From CAXBCP01 sp047638395 (lineage in GTDB: Bacteria; Pseudomonadota; Alphaproteobacteria; MPNO01; UBA830), in assembly GCA_047638395.1 (NCBI GenBank), contig JBLIMV010000016.1, positions 1 through 64,000 of the forward strand: a stretch of 64,000 nt of DNA. Direction: 5' to 3'. Shown here piece after piece: positions 43,214 through 52,087 of the stretch. The position numbers were made by a program, and so were the translations under genes. How positions within the stretch are numbered: position 1 is the first letter of the stretch; every line of letters starts with the position of its first letter. Below the pieces are notes generated by a model. It was given only the letters and a program-made list of their open reading frames with translations. It ran no database searches and had not been told where the DNA came from.

Positions 43214-44797
43214 ATGCCGGCCGATATGTATGACGTCCTGATCGCCGGCTACGGCCCAACCGGCATGATGGCCGCCATCCTGCTGGGCCGCGCCGGGCAC
43301 AAAGTCGCCGTGATTGAGCGACATGAGACACTCTATAATCTGCCCCGCGTCGGCATCGTCCATGACGATGTGCTGCGCATGTTTCAGGAAATTCGCATCA
43401 TCGACCGTGTTCTGCCGGCGACGTATTTCCTGCCGACATACGAGATGGGCTTCCACGGCGAAGTATTGCTGTCCAACGACGTTGCCGAAATGGAGACCCA
43501 TGGCTGGCCCGAGATGACATCCGTCTATCAGCCCGCCTTCGAAGCAGAGCTGGATGCGACCACAAAATCGCTGACGGGCGTTGACGTTTTTCAGGGTTGG
43601 AACGTGACCGGACTTCACCAGAATTCCGACGGTGTCGAGGTAACGGCTGAGGACTCCAACGGCACCTCCCGAACGTTCGATGGCAAATACCTGATCGGCG
43701 CTGACGGCGGCAACAGCTTCGTGCGTGCAGCGCTCGAAATCGGATACGAGGATCTTGGTTTCGACCAGGCATGGCTTGTTGTCGACGGGCTGCAAAAGCG
43801 CGGGCGCGGAAACCGCCCTGAACTTCGCCAGTTCTGCGAGCCCGAACAGCCGGGCATGACCATGCAGATGGGACCCGATCACCGGCGCTGGTCGTTTATG
43901 ATCTTCGATGACGAGACGCCGGAAGAAGCGTTGAAGCCCGAGAATATATGGAAACGTCTCGACCGGCCTGAAGGCGGCACCGCGGAGGATTTTGAGATCA
44001 TCCGCGCCGTGAACTACCAGTTCCGGTCGCTGATTGCGGAACGCTGGCAGGACGGCCGCGTGTTCCTGGCCGGTGATTCTGCCCATCAGATGCCGCCCTT
44101 CCTCGCCCAGGGCATGTGTTCGGGCTTCCGCGACTCGCACAATCTTGCCTGGAAGCTCGATCTCGTGCTGCACGACCTTGCCACGCCCGCATTGCTTGAA
44201 ACCTATGAGGCGGAGCGCGCACCGAATGCACGGGCAACCGTCATCGAAAGCATGAACGTCGGACAGAACGTCAACGAGCGCGACCCGAAAAAGGTGCGCA
44301 TCCGCAACGACCAGCTGCGGGCTCTCCAGAAAAAGGTGGATGAGACCGGCGAGAAGAGCCTCATCGCGTTTCGCGTGCCAGCACTCGAAGCCGGGCTCAT
44401 TGGTGCGAATGACGGCGGGACCGGCGGCGGCGTGCATGTGGGTCAGGGAAAGATCGCGACGCGCAATCGCGAAGGCCGCTTCGACGACCTGGTTGGCCAC
44501 GGCTTTGTCATCATCGCCCGAAACGGCGATGCCCGCGCGGTTCTCGATCCGGATACGCATGCATTCTGGGCAGAACTGGGCGGCAAAATTGTCCATTTCG
44601 GGAACCCGGACCGGGGTCTAAAAGATATCGACGGATATTTTACCCGCCTGATGGACAGCCTTGACTGCGACGTCATCGTCAAACGTCCCGATTACTACGC
44701 CTTCGATACGTGCAAAACCGTTGCCGGCTTACCTGCGCTGCTGACCAATTTGCGCGACCTCTTCAACGACCCTGAGAAACTAAAACGCCCCGAATGA
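43214..44797 (+). CDS. MhpA-like FAD-dependent aromatic monooxygenase
   Basis: 527 aa group A flavoprotein hydroxylase. Rossmann motif YDVLIAGYGPTGMMAAILLGRAGHKVAVIE, DG motif GADGGNSFVR and GD motif VFLAGDSAHQMPPFLAQGMCSGFRDSHNLAWKLDLVL match 3-(3-hydroxyphenyl)propionate hydroxylase-like enzymes. The C-terminal thioredoxin-like domain is also present. An in-frame start at 43226 is possible. Probably ortho-hydroxylates a phenolic acid, followed by ring cleavage elsewhere. 7 bp upstream of the MFS gene. Confidence 0.88.
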   Translation: MPADMYDVLIAGYGPTGMMAAILLGRAGHKVAVIERHETLYNLPRVGIVHDDVLRMFQEIRIIDRVLPATYFLPTYEMGFHGEVLLSNDVAEMETHGWPEMTSVYQPAFEAELDATTKSLTGVDVFQGWNVTGLHQNSDGVEVTAEDSNGTSRTFDGKYLIGADGGNSFVRAALEIGYEDLGFDQAWLVVDGLQKRGRGNRPELRQFCEPEQPGMTMQMGPDHRRWSFMIFDDETPEEALKPENIWKRLDRPEGGTAEDFEIIRAVNYQFRSLIAERWQDGRVFLAGDSAHQMPPFLAQGMCSGFRDSHNLAWKLDLVLHDLATPALLETYEAERAPNARATVIESMNVGQNVNERDPKKVRIRNDQLRALQKKVDETGEKSLIAFRVPALEAGLIGANDGGTGGGVHVGQGKIATRNREGRFDDLVGHGFVIIARNGDARAVLDPDTHAFWAELGGKIVHFGNPDRGLKDIDGYFTRLMDSLDCDVIVKRPDYYAFDTCKTVAGLPALLTNLRDLFNDPEKLKRPE

Positions 44798-44804
44798 ACA
44801 CCGA

Positions 44805-46172
44805 ATGACATCTGCCGACCCCCAGCAACCGTCGACCCCGGATACCCGTTCCTATGCCGCGCTGCGCTATCCCGCGTCGCGCATGTATCTCGGCGGTGCC
44901 GCGCTCGCGATGATGGCTGACAGTATCGAGCATGTGATCAGCTACTGGATCATCTTCGAGAAATTCCAGTCGCCGTCGCTGGCGGGATTTGCGGTCATCG
45001 CCCACTGGGTGCCGTTCCTGATCGGCTCAATCTGGGCAGGCGCGCTGGCCGACCGGTTCGACCCCCGCCGGATTATCCAGGCGGGCATGGCATGCTTCAT
45101 GTTGGTCTCGCTCGGCTGGGGCATCCTGTTCGCGACCGACAGTCTTGAGAAATGGCATGCGGTCATATTGCTGATCCTGCACGGGTTTGCCGGCGTGCTA
45201 TGGGCACCTGCCGGACAGGTTCTCATCCATGACGTGGTCGGCGGCAGGCAATTGCAAAGTGCGATCCGCCTCCTCGCCACATCTCGGACCCTCGGCCTGC
45301 TTCTGGGACCCGCCGTCGGGGGCGCCCTGTTGCTGATCGTCGGCCCCACCATCGGCATCTTCCTCAACGTCCTGATTTATGTGCCCCTGACCCTGTGGCT
45401 GATCCGGAACCCGAAACGCGTAAACACCGACCGTTCCCCGACCGCTGCCGCAATGCGGAGCTTCCGCGATCTGTTCGAGACGATCCGCCAGATCTCCGGC
45501 ATTCCGGTCGTCTTCGCGATGTCGGTCCTCGCCGGGCTTGCCGCTACGTTCGTCGGGAATGCGTTCGAGCCGCAAATGCCCGAATTCGCCCGCGCCCTCG
45601 GCATCCCGGAATTCGGCCGATACCTCGTGGAAATGTTCCCGCAAACCCTCTCAAATGGCGTGATGATCGACCCCGCAACGGGGAAAATGACCGTCCTGTC
45701 GGACGCCACGATACAGGCGCTGTTTTACAGCCTGTTGCTCGCTGCCAACGCGGTCGGTGCGCTGACCGCCGGTATCGTGCTCGAAGCACGCTCAATGCTG
45801 CCGGCAAAAACCCGGACGTCGTTCATCCTCGGCATGCTCTGGGCGGCGGCTATTTTCGGGTTCGCGGTGTCACCGTATTACGTGCTGTCATTCATGCTGC
45901 TCGTCTGCGCCGGCTTCCTCGATCTGTCGTTCAATTCGATGACGCGCACACTCGCCCAGCTCAACTCTCCGCCTGAAATCCGGGGACGCGCCATCGGCGT
46001 GTTCAACGTCGGCGCATTGGGCTGCCGGACATTCAGCGGCTTCACCGTTGGTTTCGGTGGCGGGATGATCGGGATACATTTCTCACTCGCCCTCAGTGCC
46101 GCGATCATGCTCCTTGCGATGGGGGGATTGTTCATCTGGGCGAAACGGCACGGCGTGCTGAAAGATACGTAA
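44805..46172 (+). CDS. MFS transporter
   Basis: 455 aa with about 12 hydrophobic segments, resembling the enterobactin-exporter-like branch of MFS (LADRFDPRRIIQAGMACFML loop). A long loop near residue 280 contains FGRYLVEMFPQTLSNG. Catabolic operon context suggests transport of an aromatic compound, but direction is unknown. Confidence 0.83.
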   Translation: MTSADPQQPSTPDTRSYAALRYPASRMYLGGAALAMMADSIEHVISYWIIFEKFQSPSLAGFAVIAHWVPFLIGSIWAGALADRFDPRRIIQAGMACFMLVSLGWGILFATDSLEKWHAVILLILHGFAGVLWAPAGQVLIHDVVGGRQLQSAIRLLATSRTLGLLLGPAVGGALLLIVGPTIGIFLNVLIYVPLTLWLIRNPKRVNTDRSPTAAAMRSFRDLFETIRQISGIPVVFAMSVLAGLAATFVGNAFEPQMPEFARALGIPEFGRYLVEMFPQTLSNGVMIDPATGKMTVLSDATIQALFYSLLLAANAVGALTAGIVLEARSMLPAKTRTSFILGMLWAAAIFGFAVSPYYVLSFMLLVCAGFLDLSFNSMTRTLAQLNSPPEIRGRAIGVFNVGALGCRTFSGFTVGFGGGMIGIHFSLALSAAIMLLAMGGLFIWAKRHGVLKDT

Positions 46173-46185
46173 AAGAGGAAATACA

Positions 46186-46950
46186 ATGGACAGAAATGCC
46201 AACCGCGATGCGGGTGCCGCACACCGGCGTGGCCTCGGTCAGCCGGACAGCGACCCCGGCCTGAATGCCCCCGGGTACAAGGCCTATGTGGATGAGTATT
46301 TTCACAACGATATCGGCGCGCGCGACATCCTGCCGTTAGCCGACCGCATGATTCCGGCGCTGACAGCGCTGTGTTTTCGTGGTGCTGCCAAAGCAACCGA
46401 ACGCATGGTCGGGGCGGCGCTCGATGCCGGTCTTGATGCGCGTGCGATCCTCGAAATTTTCATCCAGTCCGCGCTCTACAGCGGCCTTCCCCGCACCGAC
46501 GAGGCAATTGAAATTGCCGGGCGGGTATTCGCTGCCCGCGGCATCGACTTACCGGATGATCCGCCCGACGACCGCAGTGTCGAGGAAATGGATGCCGACG
46601 GCGCCGCCGTGATGGAAGAACTGCACGGGGCGCGTCAGGCCGGCGGCTACGCGTCGCCCGACAATCCGGTGACTTTTTCGCTGTATCAGGGTGCCATCCG
46701 GCACGGTTACGGACAGCTCTGGGTGCGTCCCGGGCTGGACCTGCGCCAGCGGATGATCTGTGCCATCGCGGGCTTTACGTCTGCCAGTCTGCACGCCTCT
46801 TTGACGAAATTTTCCGTCTCCGCGCTCAATGTCGGGTTATCAAAAGACCAGGTCGCCGAAGCCGCGATCCAGACCGCACCATGGAACGGCCTGCCGATTG
46901 CCCTGACCGGACTGACGGTGATCAGCGATGCTCTGGCCGCAGCAGACTGA
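46186..46950 (+). CDS. Carboxymuconolactone-decarboxylase (CMD/AhpD-like) protein
   Basis: 254 aa with two CMD-like helical regions: VGAALDAGLDARAILEIFIQSALYSGLPR and the C-terminal ICAIAGFTSASLHASLTKFSVSALNVGLSKDQVAEAAIQTAPWNGLP. No CxxC is present, so it is not an AhpD-type thiol peroxidase. It may act as a decarboxylase of a ring-cleavage product. Last member of the plus-strand catabolic group that starts at 42846. Confidence 0.8.
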   Translation: MDRNANRDAGAAHRRGLGQPDSDPGLNAPGYKAYVDEYFHNDIGARDILPLADRMIPALTALCFRGAAKATERMVGAALDAGLDARAILEIFIQSALYSGLPRTDEAIEIAGRVFAARGIDLPDDPPDDRSVEEMDADGAAVMEELHGARQAGGYASPDNPVTFSLYQGAIRHGYGQLWVRPGLDLRQRMICAIAGFTSASLHASLTKFSVSALNVGLSKDQVAEAAIQTAPWNGLPIALTGLTVISDALAAAD

Positions 46951-47024
46951 TGCTGGACGTCCAAACGCAGCCATGCCAACGTATATATCGATGACGGAAA
47001 CCAGAAGATCACGCCGGTAGGACC

Positions 47025-47330
47025 ATGAGCGATAACGATACAAACACCGTCTCGGAAACAAAACCGAAAACAAAGCGTCCGCGCCTGTACAAGGTGATGC
47101 TCGAAAACGACGATTTCACGCCGCGTGAATTCGTCGTGAAGGTGCTCAGAACCGTCTTCCGGATGTCGGATGACGAAGCCTATCTGATCATGATGGCCGC
47201 CCACCAGCAGGGCAACGCCGTGGTATCGGTCTATACCCGCGACGTCGCGGAATCAAAGGCGAACGAAGCCACCGACATGGCGAAAAAGGCAGAACAGCCG
47301 CTGATGTTCACAATCGAGCCGGAAGAGTAA
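47025..47330 (+). CDS. clpS: ClpS adaptor of the ClpAP protease
   Basis: 101 aa. The core RLYKVMLENDDFTPREFVVKVLRTVFRMSDDEAYLIMMAAHQQGNAVVSVYTRDVAESKANEA and the PLMFTIEPEE tail are the ClpS signature, including the N-degron pocket residues N/D of ENDDFTP. It binds N-terminal degrons and delivers them to ClpA. ClpA is not adjacent here, unlike in many proteobacteria. Confidence 0.93.
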   Translation: MSDNDTNTVSETKPKTKRPRLYKVMLENDDFTPREFVVKVLRTVFRMSDDEAYLIMMAAHQQGNAVVSVYTRDVAESKANEATDMAKKAEQPLMFTIEPEE

Positions 47331-47345
47331 CGGTCAGAAACATGG

Positions 47346-47368
47346 ATCCTCGGGTCAGGCCCGAGGAT
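47346..47368. repeat. Intergenic hairpin repeat element
   Basis: A perfect 9-bp stem ATCCTCGGG/CCCGAGGAT with loop TCAGG lies in the gap between clpS and the Mo-hydroxylase stop. Its form (GATCCTCGGGTCAGGCCCGA) is like dispersed intergenic repeats of alphaproteobacteria and like the 57851-57935 element. It could also end clpS transcripts. Confidence 0.6.
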
Positions 47369-47463
47369 GACGAGGTGTGGAAAACAGGGCGCACATTCTT
47401 CAGTGTCGCCCTTAGGCTCATCTCCCTTGTCACCTTCGGGTTATATCAGAGGGCCTACACACT

Positions 47464-49836
47464 TTAGTTCCGCCGACCCTTCTCGATCACATCCAGAATA
47501 TGTTCCGGCGTGAAGGGCTGCTTGGTCACCTGCGCGCCGAGCGGCCGCAGCGCATCGTTTACCGCGCACCAGAGCGCTGCAATCGCGCCGATCGTCCCGG
47601 ATTCGCCGATGCCGTTGGCGCCAAGCTCAGTGCTGGTCAGCGGGGTTTCGATATGGGCGATCTTGATATCCGGCATTTCGCCCGCCATCGGCAGCAGGTA
47701 GTCGGCGAGCGTCGCGTTCATCAGCTGGCCATTCTCGTCGTACTGGCTGTGTTCATAAAGCGTGTTGCCGATACCCTGTATGATGCCGCCGCGGATCTGT
47801 TCGTCCACCATCATCGGGTTCACGACACGTCCGCAATCATCGGCCATCCACCAGCCGAGCAGCTTAATAAAGCCGGTTTCCACATCGATTTCGACCTGTG
47901 CGCCCTGCACGCCATTGGCGACGTAATAGGGCGTATTCGGTACATGATGGCGCGTCACCATCAGTTCAGGCTGAGTACCGGCAGGCAGCGTATCCTGGCG
48001 GAAATACCCAACCTTGGCGAGCTCGGCGAGATCCATCCGTGCTTCGCCGGTGGCCACATCGCGTATCTCACCACCACCAAGGGTCAGTGTATCCGCCGAG
48101 GTCTGCAGGACCGATGCGGCAAGATCGAGGATATTCGCCTTGAGCGCTTTGCCGGCCTGTAGCGCCGCCTCGCCGCCCATCGCCATCCCGCGTGACGCCC
48201 AGGCGCCCCCGCCATAAGGCGTGGTCGCACTGTCGCCGGAAATGACATCGATATCTTCCATGCCGATACCAAGCTGATCGCCGACAATCTGGGCGATCCC
48301 GGTCAGCGTCCCCTGCCCCTGATCGGTCACACTGGTCATGCAACGGACAACGCCCGACGGCTCCAGCTTTACCGTGCAGCCGTCCTGGGTCGATACCCGC
48401 GCCCCCGACGGGCCGTAATAGACCGGGCCGAAGGCGGCCGCTTCGACAAAGGTCACAACGCCCACACCGCGATAGACATTGTTTTCCCGTGCCTGCACCT
48501 GATCGGCGCGCAGGGCGCTATACTCCATAATATCGACACAGGCATCGAGACAACGATGCAGCGACATCGATTTCGCCGCATACCCGCCGACGGTCTTCAG
48601 CGGATAATCCTCGTCGCGGTGAAAGTTCATGCGGCGGAACTCGACCGGATCGATCCCCGCCTTCGCCGCTGCCTGATCGACCAGCACCTCGGTCACCGTA
48701 CAGCCGACCGGCACACCGACACCGCGGAACATGCCGACGATACCCTTGTTCACGTATGCCACGCGGGTCCGTGCGTGATAGTCGGTCAACGCGTAAGGAG
48801 CGGCCGCACAGGTGATCGCCATCATCCCTTCGGCCAGACCGAACCGGATATAGGCGGTATAGGGGCCGACCGAGAGCGTGTTGTCGTAGTCCATCGACGT
48901 GATCTTGCCGTTCGCATCGACGCCCATCGTGGCGGTGTTGAGATGATCCCGCGTCTGACAGTCGGCAACGAACGATTCAAGACGGTCCGCGGTGTATTTC
49001 ACCGGCCGGCCCATCATCTTGGAGATCGCCACCACCGCGACCTCTTCGCCATGCACGTTAATCTTGAGCCCGAACCCGCCGCCGACATCCGGCGTGATCA
49101 CCTGCACCTTGTGTTCAGGAATACCGAGATGACGGGAATAAATGTCCTGCATCTGATAGGGAGACTGGTGGGATTGATGAACCGTGAGGCGCTCCTCGAC
49201 CGGGTCCCAGTCCGCGAGAATTGCGCGGCCTTCAAGCGTGACCGCCGTGTGGCGACCGAATTCCAGTTCAGCCTCGACCGTGAACGCCGCTGCCGCGAGT
49301 GCCGTCGCAGCATCACCTGTATCCGTGACATGCTGGTAGCAGAGATTGTCGCCAAGTTCGGGATGGATCGGCGTCGCACCGGGTGCCAGCGCTTCCATCA
49401 TGTCCATGACGGCAGGAAGCTCCTCCCAGTCAACCATCACGAGATCGACTGCATCCTCGGCCTCGGCGCGGGATGCTGCGACCACCGCGGCGACCGGCTC
49501 ACCCTGATAACAGGCATGATCGGTCGCAAGCATATTCTGGACGGCGGATTTATGGCCTGGTCGGTGCTCAGCAACGGCATGCATGGGCGCGCAAATTTCA
49601 GCCACTTCCGCACCGGTGACGATACGCACCACGCCCGGCGAGTTCTCCGCCATCGACGCATCGATCCCGTTGATCCGCGCGTGACCGTACGGGCTGCGCA
49701 CGAAGGCAACGTGCAGCATGTGGGGCACGGTAATATCGTCGGTGTAGCGCCCCTTTCCATGGATCAGACGCCTGACATTGGGCCGTGCTACGGGCTTGCC
49801 GACAAGTCCGGGGCCGCTTCCATCCGCGGGGCTCAT
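47464..49836 (-). CDS. Molybdenum hydroxylase large subunit
   Basis: 790 aa catalytic subunit. Hammerhead domain GKGRYTDDITVPHMLHVAFVRSPYGHA. Mo region GGGFGLK, GMFRGVGVPVG (distinct loop) and the catalytic-Glu motif GANGIGESG. It pairs with the 2Fe-2S subunit immediately upstream: its ATG at 49836 overlaps the small-subunit TGA (ATGA), which fixes the start against a longer frame from 49935. No FAD subunit is present, suggesting a shared or different electron acceptor. Confidence 0.9.
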   Translation of the reverse strand: MSPADGSGPGLVGKPVARPNVRRLIHGKGRYTDDITVPHMLHVAFVRSPYGHARINGIDASMAENSPGVVRIVTGAEVAEICAPMHAVAEHRPGHKSAVQNMLATDHACYQGEPVAAVVAASRAEAEDAVDLVMVDWEELPAVMDMMEALAPGATPIHPELGDNLCYQHVTDTGDAATALAAAAFTVEAELEFGRHTAVTLEGRAILADWDPVEERLTVHQSHQSPYQMQDIYSRHLGIPEHKVQVITPDVGGGFGLKINVHGEEVAVVAISKMMGRPVKYTADRLESFVADCQTRDHLNTATMGVDANGKITSMDYDNTLSVGPYTAYIRFGLAEGMMAITCAAAPYALTDYHARTRVAYVNKGIVGMFRGVGVPVGCTVTEVLVDQAAAKAGIDPVEFRRMNFHRDEDYPLKTVGGYAAKSMSLHRCLDACVDIMEYSALRADQVQARENNVYRGVGVVTFVEAAAFGPVYYGPSGARVSTQDGCTVKLEPSGVVRCMTSVTDQGQGTLTGIAQIVGDQLGIGMEDIDVISGDSATTPYGGGAWASRGMAMGGEAALQAGKALKANILDLAASVLQTSADTLTLGGGEIRDVATGEARMDLAELAKVGYFRQDTLPAGTQPELMVTRHHVPNTPYYVANGVQGAQVEIDVETGFIKLLGWWMADDCGRVVNPMMVDEQIRGGIIQGIGNTLYEHSQYDENGQLMNATLADYLLPMAGEMPDIKIAHIETPLTSTELGANGIGESGTIGAIAALWCAVNDALRPLGAQVTKQPFTPEHILDVIEKGRRN

Positions 49837-50345
49837 GCGGTTTCTCCCACGGTTTTTCCCATTGGCTCTCCGGCGCGCGCCTTGGTGGTCGCCTCGACCG
49901 CATCGACAATTGCCTGATACCCGGTACAGCGGCACAGATTGCCGGACAGATGATCGCGGATGACGTCACGGTCGGGAATCCCGCCAGCTGCCAGTAATTC
50001 GGCAGAGGTCAGCACCATCCCCGGCGTGCAGAACCCGCACTGGGCGGCATTACGGTTTTCGAACTCCATCTGCAGGTCGGCGACTTCGCCACTGGCCGAC
50101 AGTCCTTCGATGGTCACCACGTCGGCGCCGTTCGCCTGGACGGCCAGCATCAGACAACCGCGCGCGACCACGCCATCGACGCGTACCGTACAGGCGCCGC
50201 AGACACCGTGTTCGCAGGCCAGGTGCGATCCGGTCAGGCTCAGATCGAGCCGCAGGAAATCGACGAGGTGACGGCGGACGGGAACGGTTCGGGTAACCTG
50301 CTCGCCGTTAACGTTCAGGGTAATTTCGGTGGTTTCTTCTGTCAT
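49833..50345 (-). CDS. Molybdenum hydroxylase small (2Fe-2S) subunit
   Basis: 170 aa. It has both cluster motifs: Cys44, 49, 52, 64 and Cys103, 106, 138, 140 (CGFC ... CRC). The start at 50345 (MTEETTEITLNVNGEQ) agrees with the family; the longer frame from 50396 has an extra 17 residues. It is coupled to the large subunit by a 4-base overlap. Confidence 0.92.
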   Translation of the reverse strand: MTEETTEITLNVNGEQVTRTVPVRRHLVDFLRLDLSLTGSHLACEHGVCGACTVRVDGVVARGCLMLAVQANGADVVTIEGLSASGEVADLQMEFENRNAAQCGFCTPGMVLTSAELLAAGGIPDRDVIRDHLSGNLCRCTGYQAIVDAVEATTKARAGEPMGKTVGETA

Positions 50346-50413
50346 GCCACCATTTTGGCATTCACGGCACCGCAGGGAAAGGTGCCGGTGTCGCAATCCG
50401 ACCTAAAACAAGG

Positions 50414-51331
50414 TTAGGTCCATTTCACGGCCTCAAACGCCGTGACGAGCTGATCGCGCAGCCACCGACTGGCAGCATCGGCGTGAAAACGTTCATGCCA
50501 CAACAACTTGATTTCCACTTTCGGCAGGTCGATGGGATGGCGCATCTGCGTCAGTTGCGGTTCGGTCGCGAAGGTGATGGCGAATGCCTTTGGAATGGTG
50601 GCGATCAGATCGCTGGAAGCGACCACAAACGGAATCGACAGAAAATGGGGCACACGCGCCCCAACCCGCAGCTCGACACCCTGACGTTCCAGCGTCTGCT
50701 GGACCACCGAATGGCCTGTACCCTGCAATTCGGGAATCGCATGACGGGCGCCAAGATACTTCTTCAGCGTGAACCTGCCTTTTGCGATCGGATTGTCCGC
50801 TGCTGCGATGCAGACATAATCCGTATCAAACAGGAAACGTTGATAAAACTGCCCTGAAAACTCCGGCAGAAATCCAATCGCGATATCGGCCTCTCCGGAT
50901 TTCAACGCTTCGGGCGTGTCTTCAATCGACAGGTTCAGTGCGCGGATCGAAATGCCCGGCGCCGGCCCCCGGCACATGTCCAGAACGCGCGGCAGGATCA
51001 CCGCCTCGGCGATATCGGTCATGATGATGTTGAACGTCCGCTGCACCGTTGCCGGCTCAAACGTGCGGGTCTGCTGCAATCCGCGGCTTAGTTCGTCCAG
51101 CGACGCACGTACATAAGGCATCAGCCGCTCAGCAAACGGGGTCGGCGAGACGCCGTGGCTTTCCCGTACGAAGAGCGGATCACCGAGGCTTGTCCGTAGA
51201 CGCTTCAAGGCGTTGCTTATGGTCGATTGGGTCAGACCAAGATCCGCCGCGGCGCGCGAAACATTGCGCCGCTGCATGATCGCATCGAACACTACGAGCA
51301 GGTTGAGGTCGAGCTTCCTGATATTTCCCAT
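50414..51331 (-). CDS. LysR-family transcriptional regulator
   Basis: 305 aa. The winged HTH KLDLNLLVVFDAIMQRRNVSRAAADLGLTQSTISNALKRLR is at the N-terminus, followed by the inducer-binding domain. The NodD/NahR-like opening (DLNLLVVFDAI) is typical of regulators of aromatic catabolism. The start at 51331 is where the conserved opening begins. Divergent from the gentisate-dioxygenase-like cupin gene, so it probably controls that gene and/or the Mo-hydroxylase pair downstream on its own strand. Confidence 0.87.
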   Translation of the reverse strand: MGNIRKLDLNLLVVFDAIMQRRNVSRAAADLGLTQSTISNALKRLRTSLGDPLFVRESHGVSPTPFAERLMPYVRASLDELSRGLQQTRTFEPATVQRTFNIIMTDIAEAVILPRVLDMCRGPAPGISIRALNLSIEDTPEALKSGEADIAIGFLPEFSGQFYQRFLFDTDYVCIAAADNPIAKGRFTLKKYLGARHAIPELQGTGHSVVQQTLERQGVELRVGARVPHFLSIPFVVASSDLIATIPKAFAITFATEPQLTQMRHPIDLPKVEIKLLWHERFHADAASRWLRDQLVTAFEAVKWT

Positions 51332-51438
51332 ATGAATACGAATTATCACAATTTGCGGTATTTCCAAATATCAGGATAACAGGCACGATCGTGACAATAA
51401 GAACGAAACAATCACCCGATTTAACAGTGGAGTACATC
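51332..51438. promoter_or_regulatory. LysR/cupin divergent control region
   Basis: The 107-bp gap between the two divergent starts contains the loose dyad AATAC-N18-GTATT (51334-51363 region) and ACGATCGT near 51387. Either could be part of a LysR T-N11-A operator. No exact motif can be claimed. Confidence 0.4.
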
Positions 51439-52041
51439 ATGAACGCAGCAGCAGATGGCGGCGCCGCAGGAACGCCCAAACCTGACGCCAATTCCGAGAA
51501 CGCCCGCGTCATTAGCGCCGATGAATATTTCCAGCGCGTACGCCACACCCATGTGCGCGCCTGCAAATGGGAAGGCGATGAGTGGAAATCCCTGCTCGCA
51601 GAGCTTGGGAGCGATCCGATCCGTCATGCAGAACGGCGCTTCGTCGCGCTGGTAAATGAAGACCATGGCGACCTTGCAGGCGCCTCGCCGGGTATTTTTA
51701 TCGGTATCCAGATGATCCATCCGGGCGAACACGTGCCGAACCACCGGCACAACTCGGTCGCGATCTATCACTATCTGCAGGGTACCGGCGCCACGACGGT
51801 CGAAGGCCAGCGCTATGAATTCAAGGCCGGTGACACCATCGTCTGCCCGGCATGGTCCTATCACGAGCATGAGGCCACCGGCGATGAAGACGTCATCATG
51901 TACGTCGCCCAGGACATGCCCGAAATGGCGGCCAAACGGACGCTGTTCTTCGAAGAACCTCAGGGCCTCGAAAACGTGCGCCACATGGTTCAGGGCACCA
52001 GCAAATCCTGGAGCGCTACTCGCGATCCTGACGCGGAATAG
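51439..52041 (+). CDS. Gentisate 1,2-dioxygenase-like cupin protein
   Basis: 200 aa with one cupin domain. HPGEHVPNHRHNSVAIYHYLQGTGATTVEGQRYEFKAGDTIVCPAWSYHEHEA carries the metal-ligand motif (H, H, E-like Gly position and H) and resembles the N-terminal half of gentisate or salicylate ring-cleavage dioxygenases. At half the family's normal length it may be a single-cupin relative rather than a true ring-cleaving enzyme. A GGAG Shine-Dalgarno sequence sets the start at 51439. Confidence 0.75.
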   Translation: MNAAADGGAAGTPKPDANSENARVISADEYFQRVRHTHVRACKWEGDEWKSLLAELGSDPIRHAERRFVALVNEDHGDLAGASPGIFIGIQMIHPGEHVPNHRHNSVAIYHYLQGTGATTVEGQRYEFKAGDTIVCPAWSYHEHEATGDEDVIMYVAQDMPEMAAKRTLFFEEPQGLENVRHMVQGTSKSWSATRDPDAE

Positions 52042-52056
52042 CTCTTACGATCCATG

Positions 52057-52087
52057 ACTGAGCTTGCCGCCCTGGCGGCGCCTCAGT
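52057..52087. terminator. Hairpin between convergent cupin and sulfotransferase genes
   Basis: The stem is ACTGAG/CTCAGT plus GCCGCC/GGCGGC around loop CT, and it includes the stop codon of the sulfotransferase gene (52083-52085). No T-tract, so it is a possible bidirectional hairpin rather than a certain terminator. Confidence 0.5.

Noticed and set aside
43178..44596. 472-codon minus-strand ORF opposite the MhpA-like hydroxylase
   Set aside because: The plus-strand product has complete flavoprotein motifs; the minus frame is a shadow.
48556..49917. 453-codon plus-strand ORF antisense to the Mo-hydroxylase at 47464-49836
   Set aside because: Mirror frame of a verified gene with no recognisable motif.
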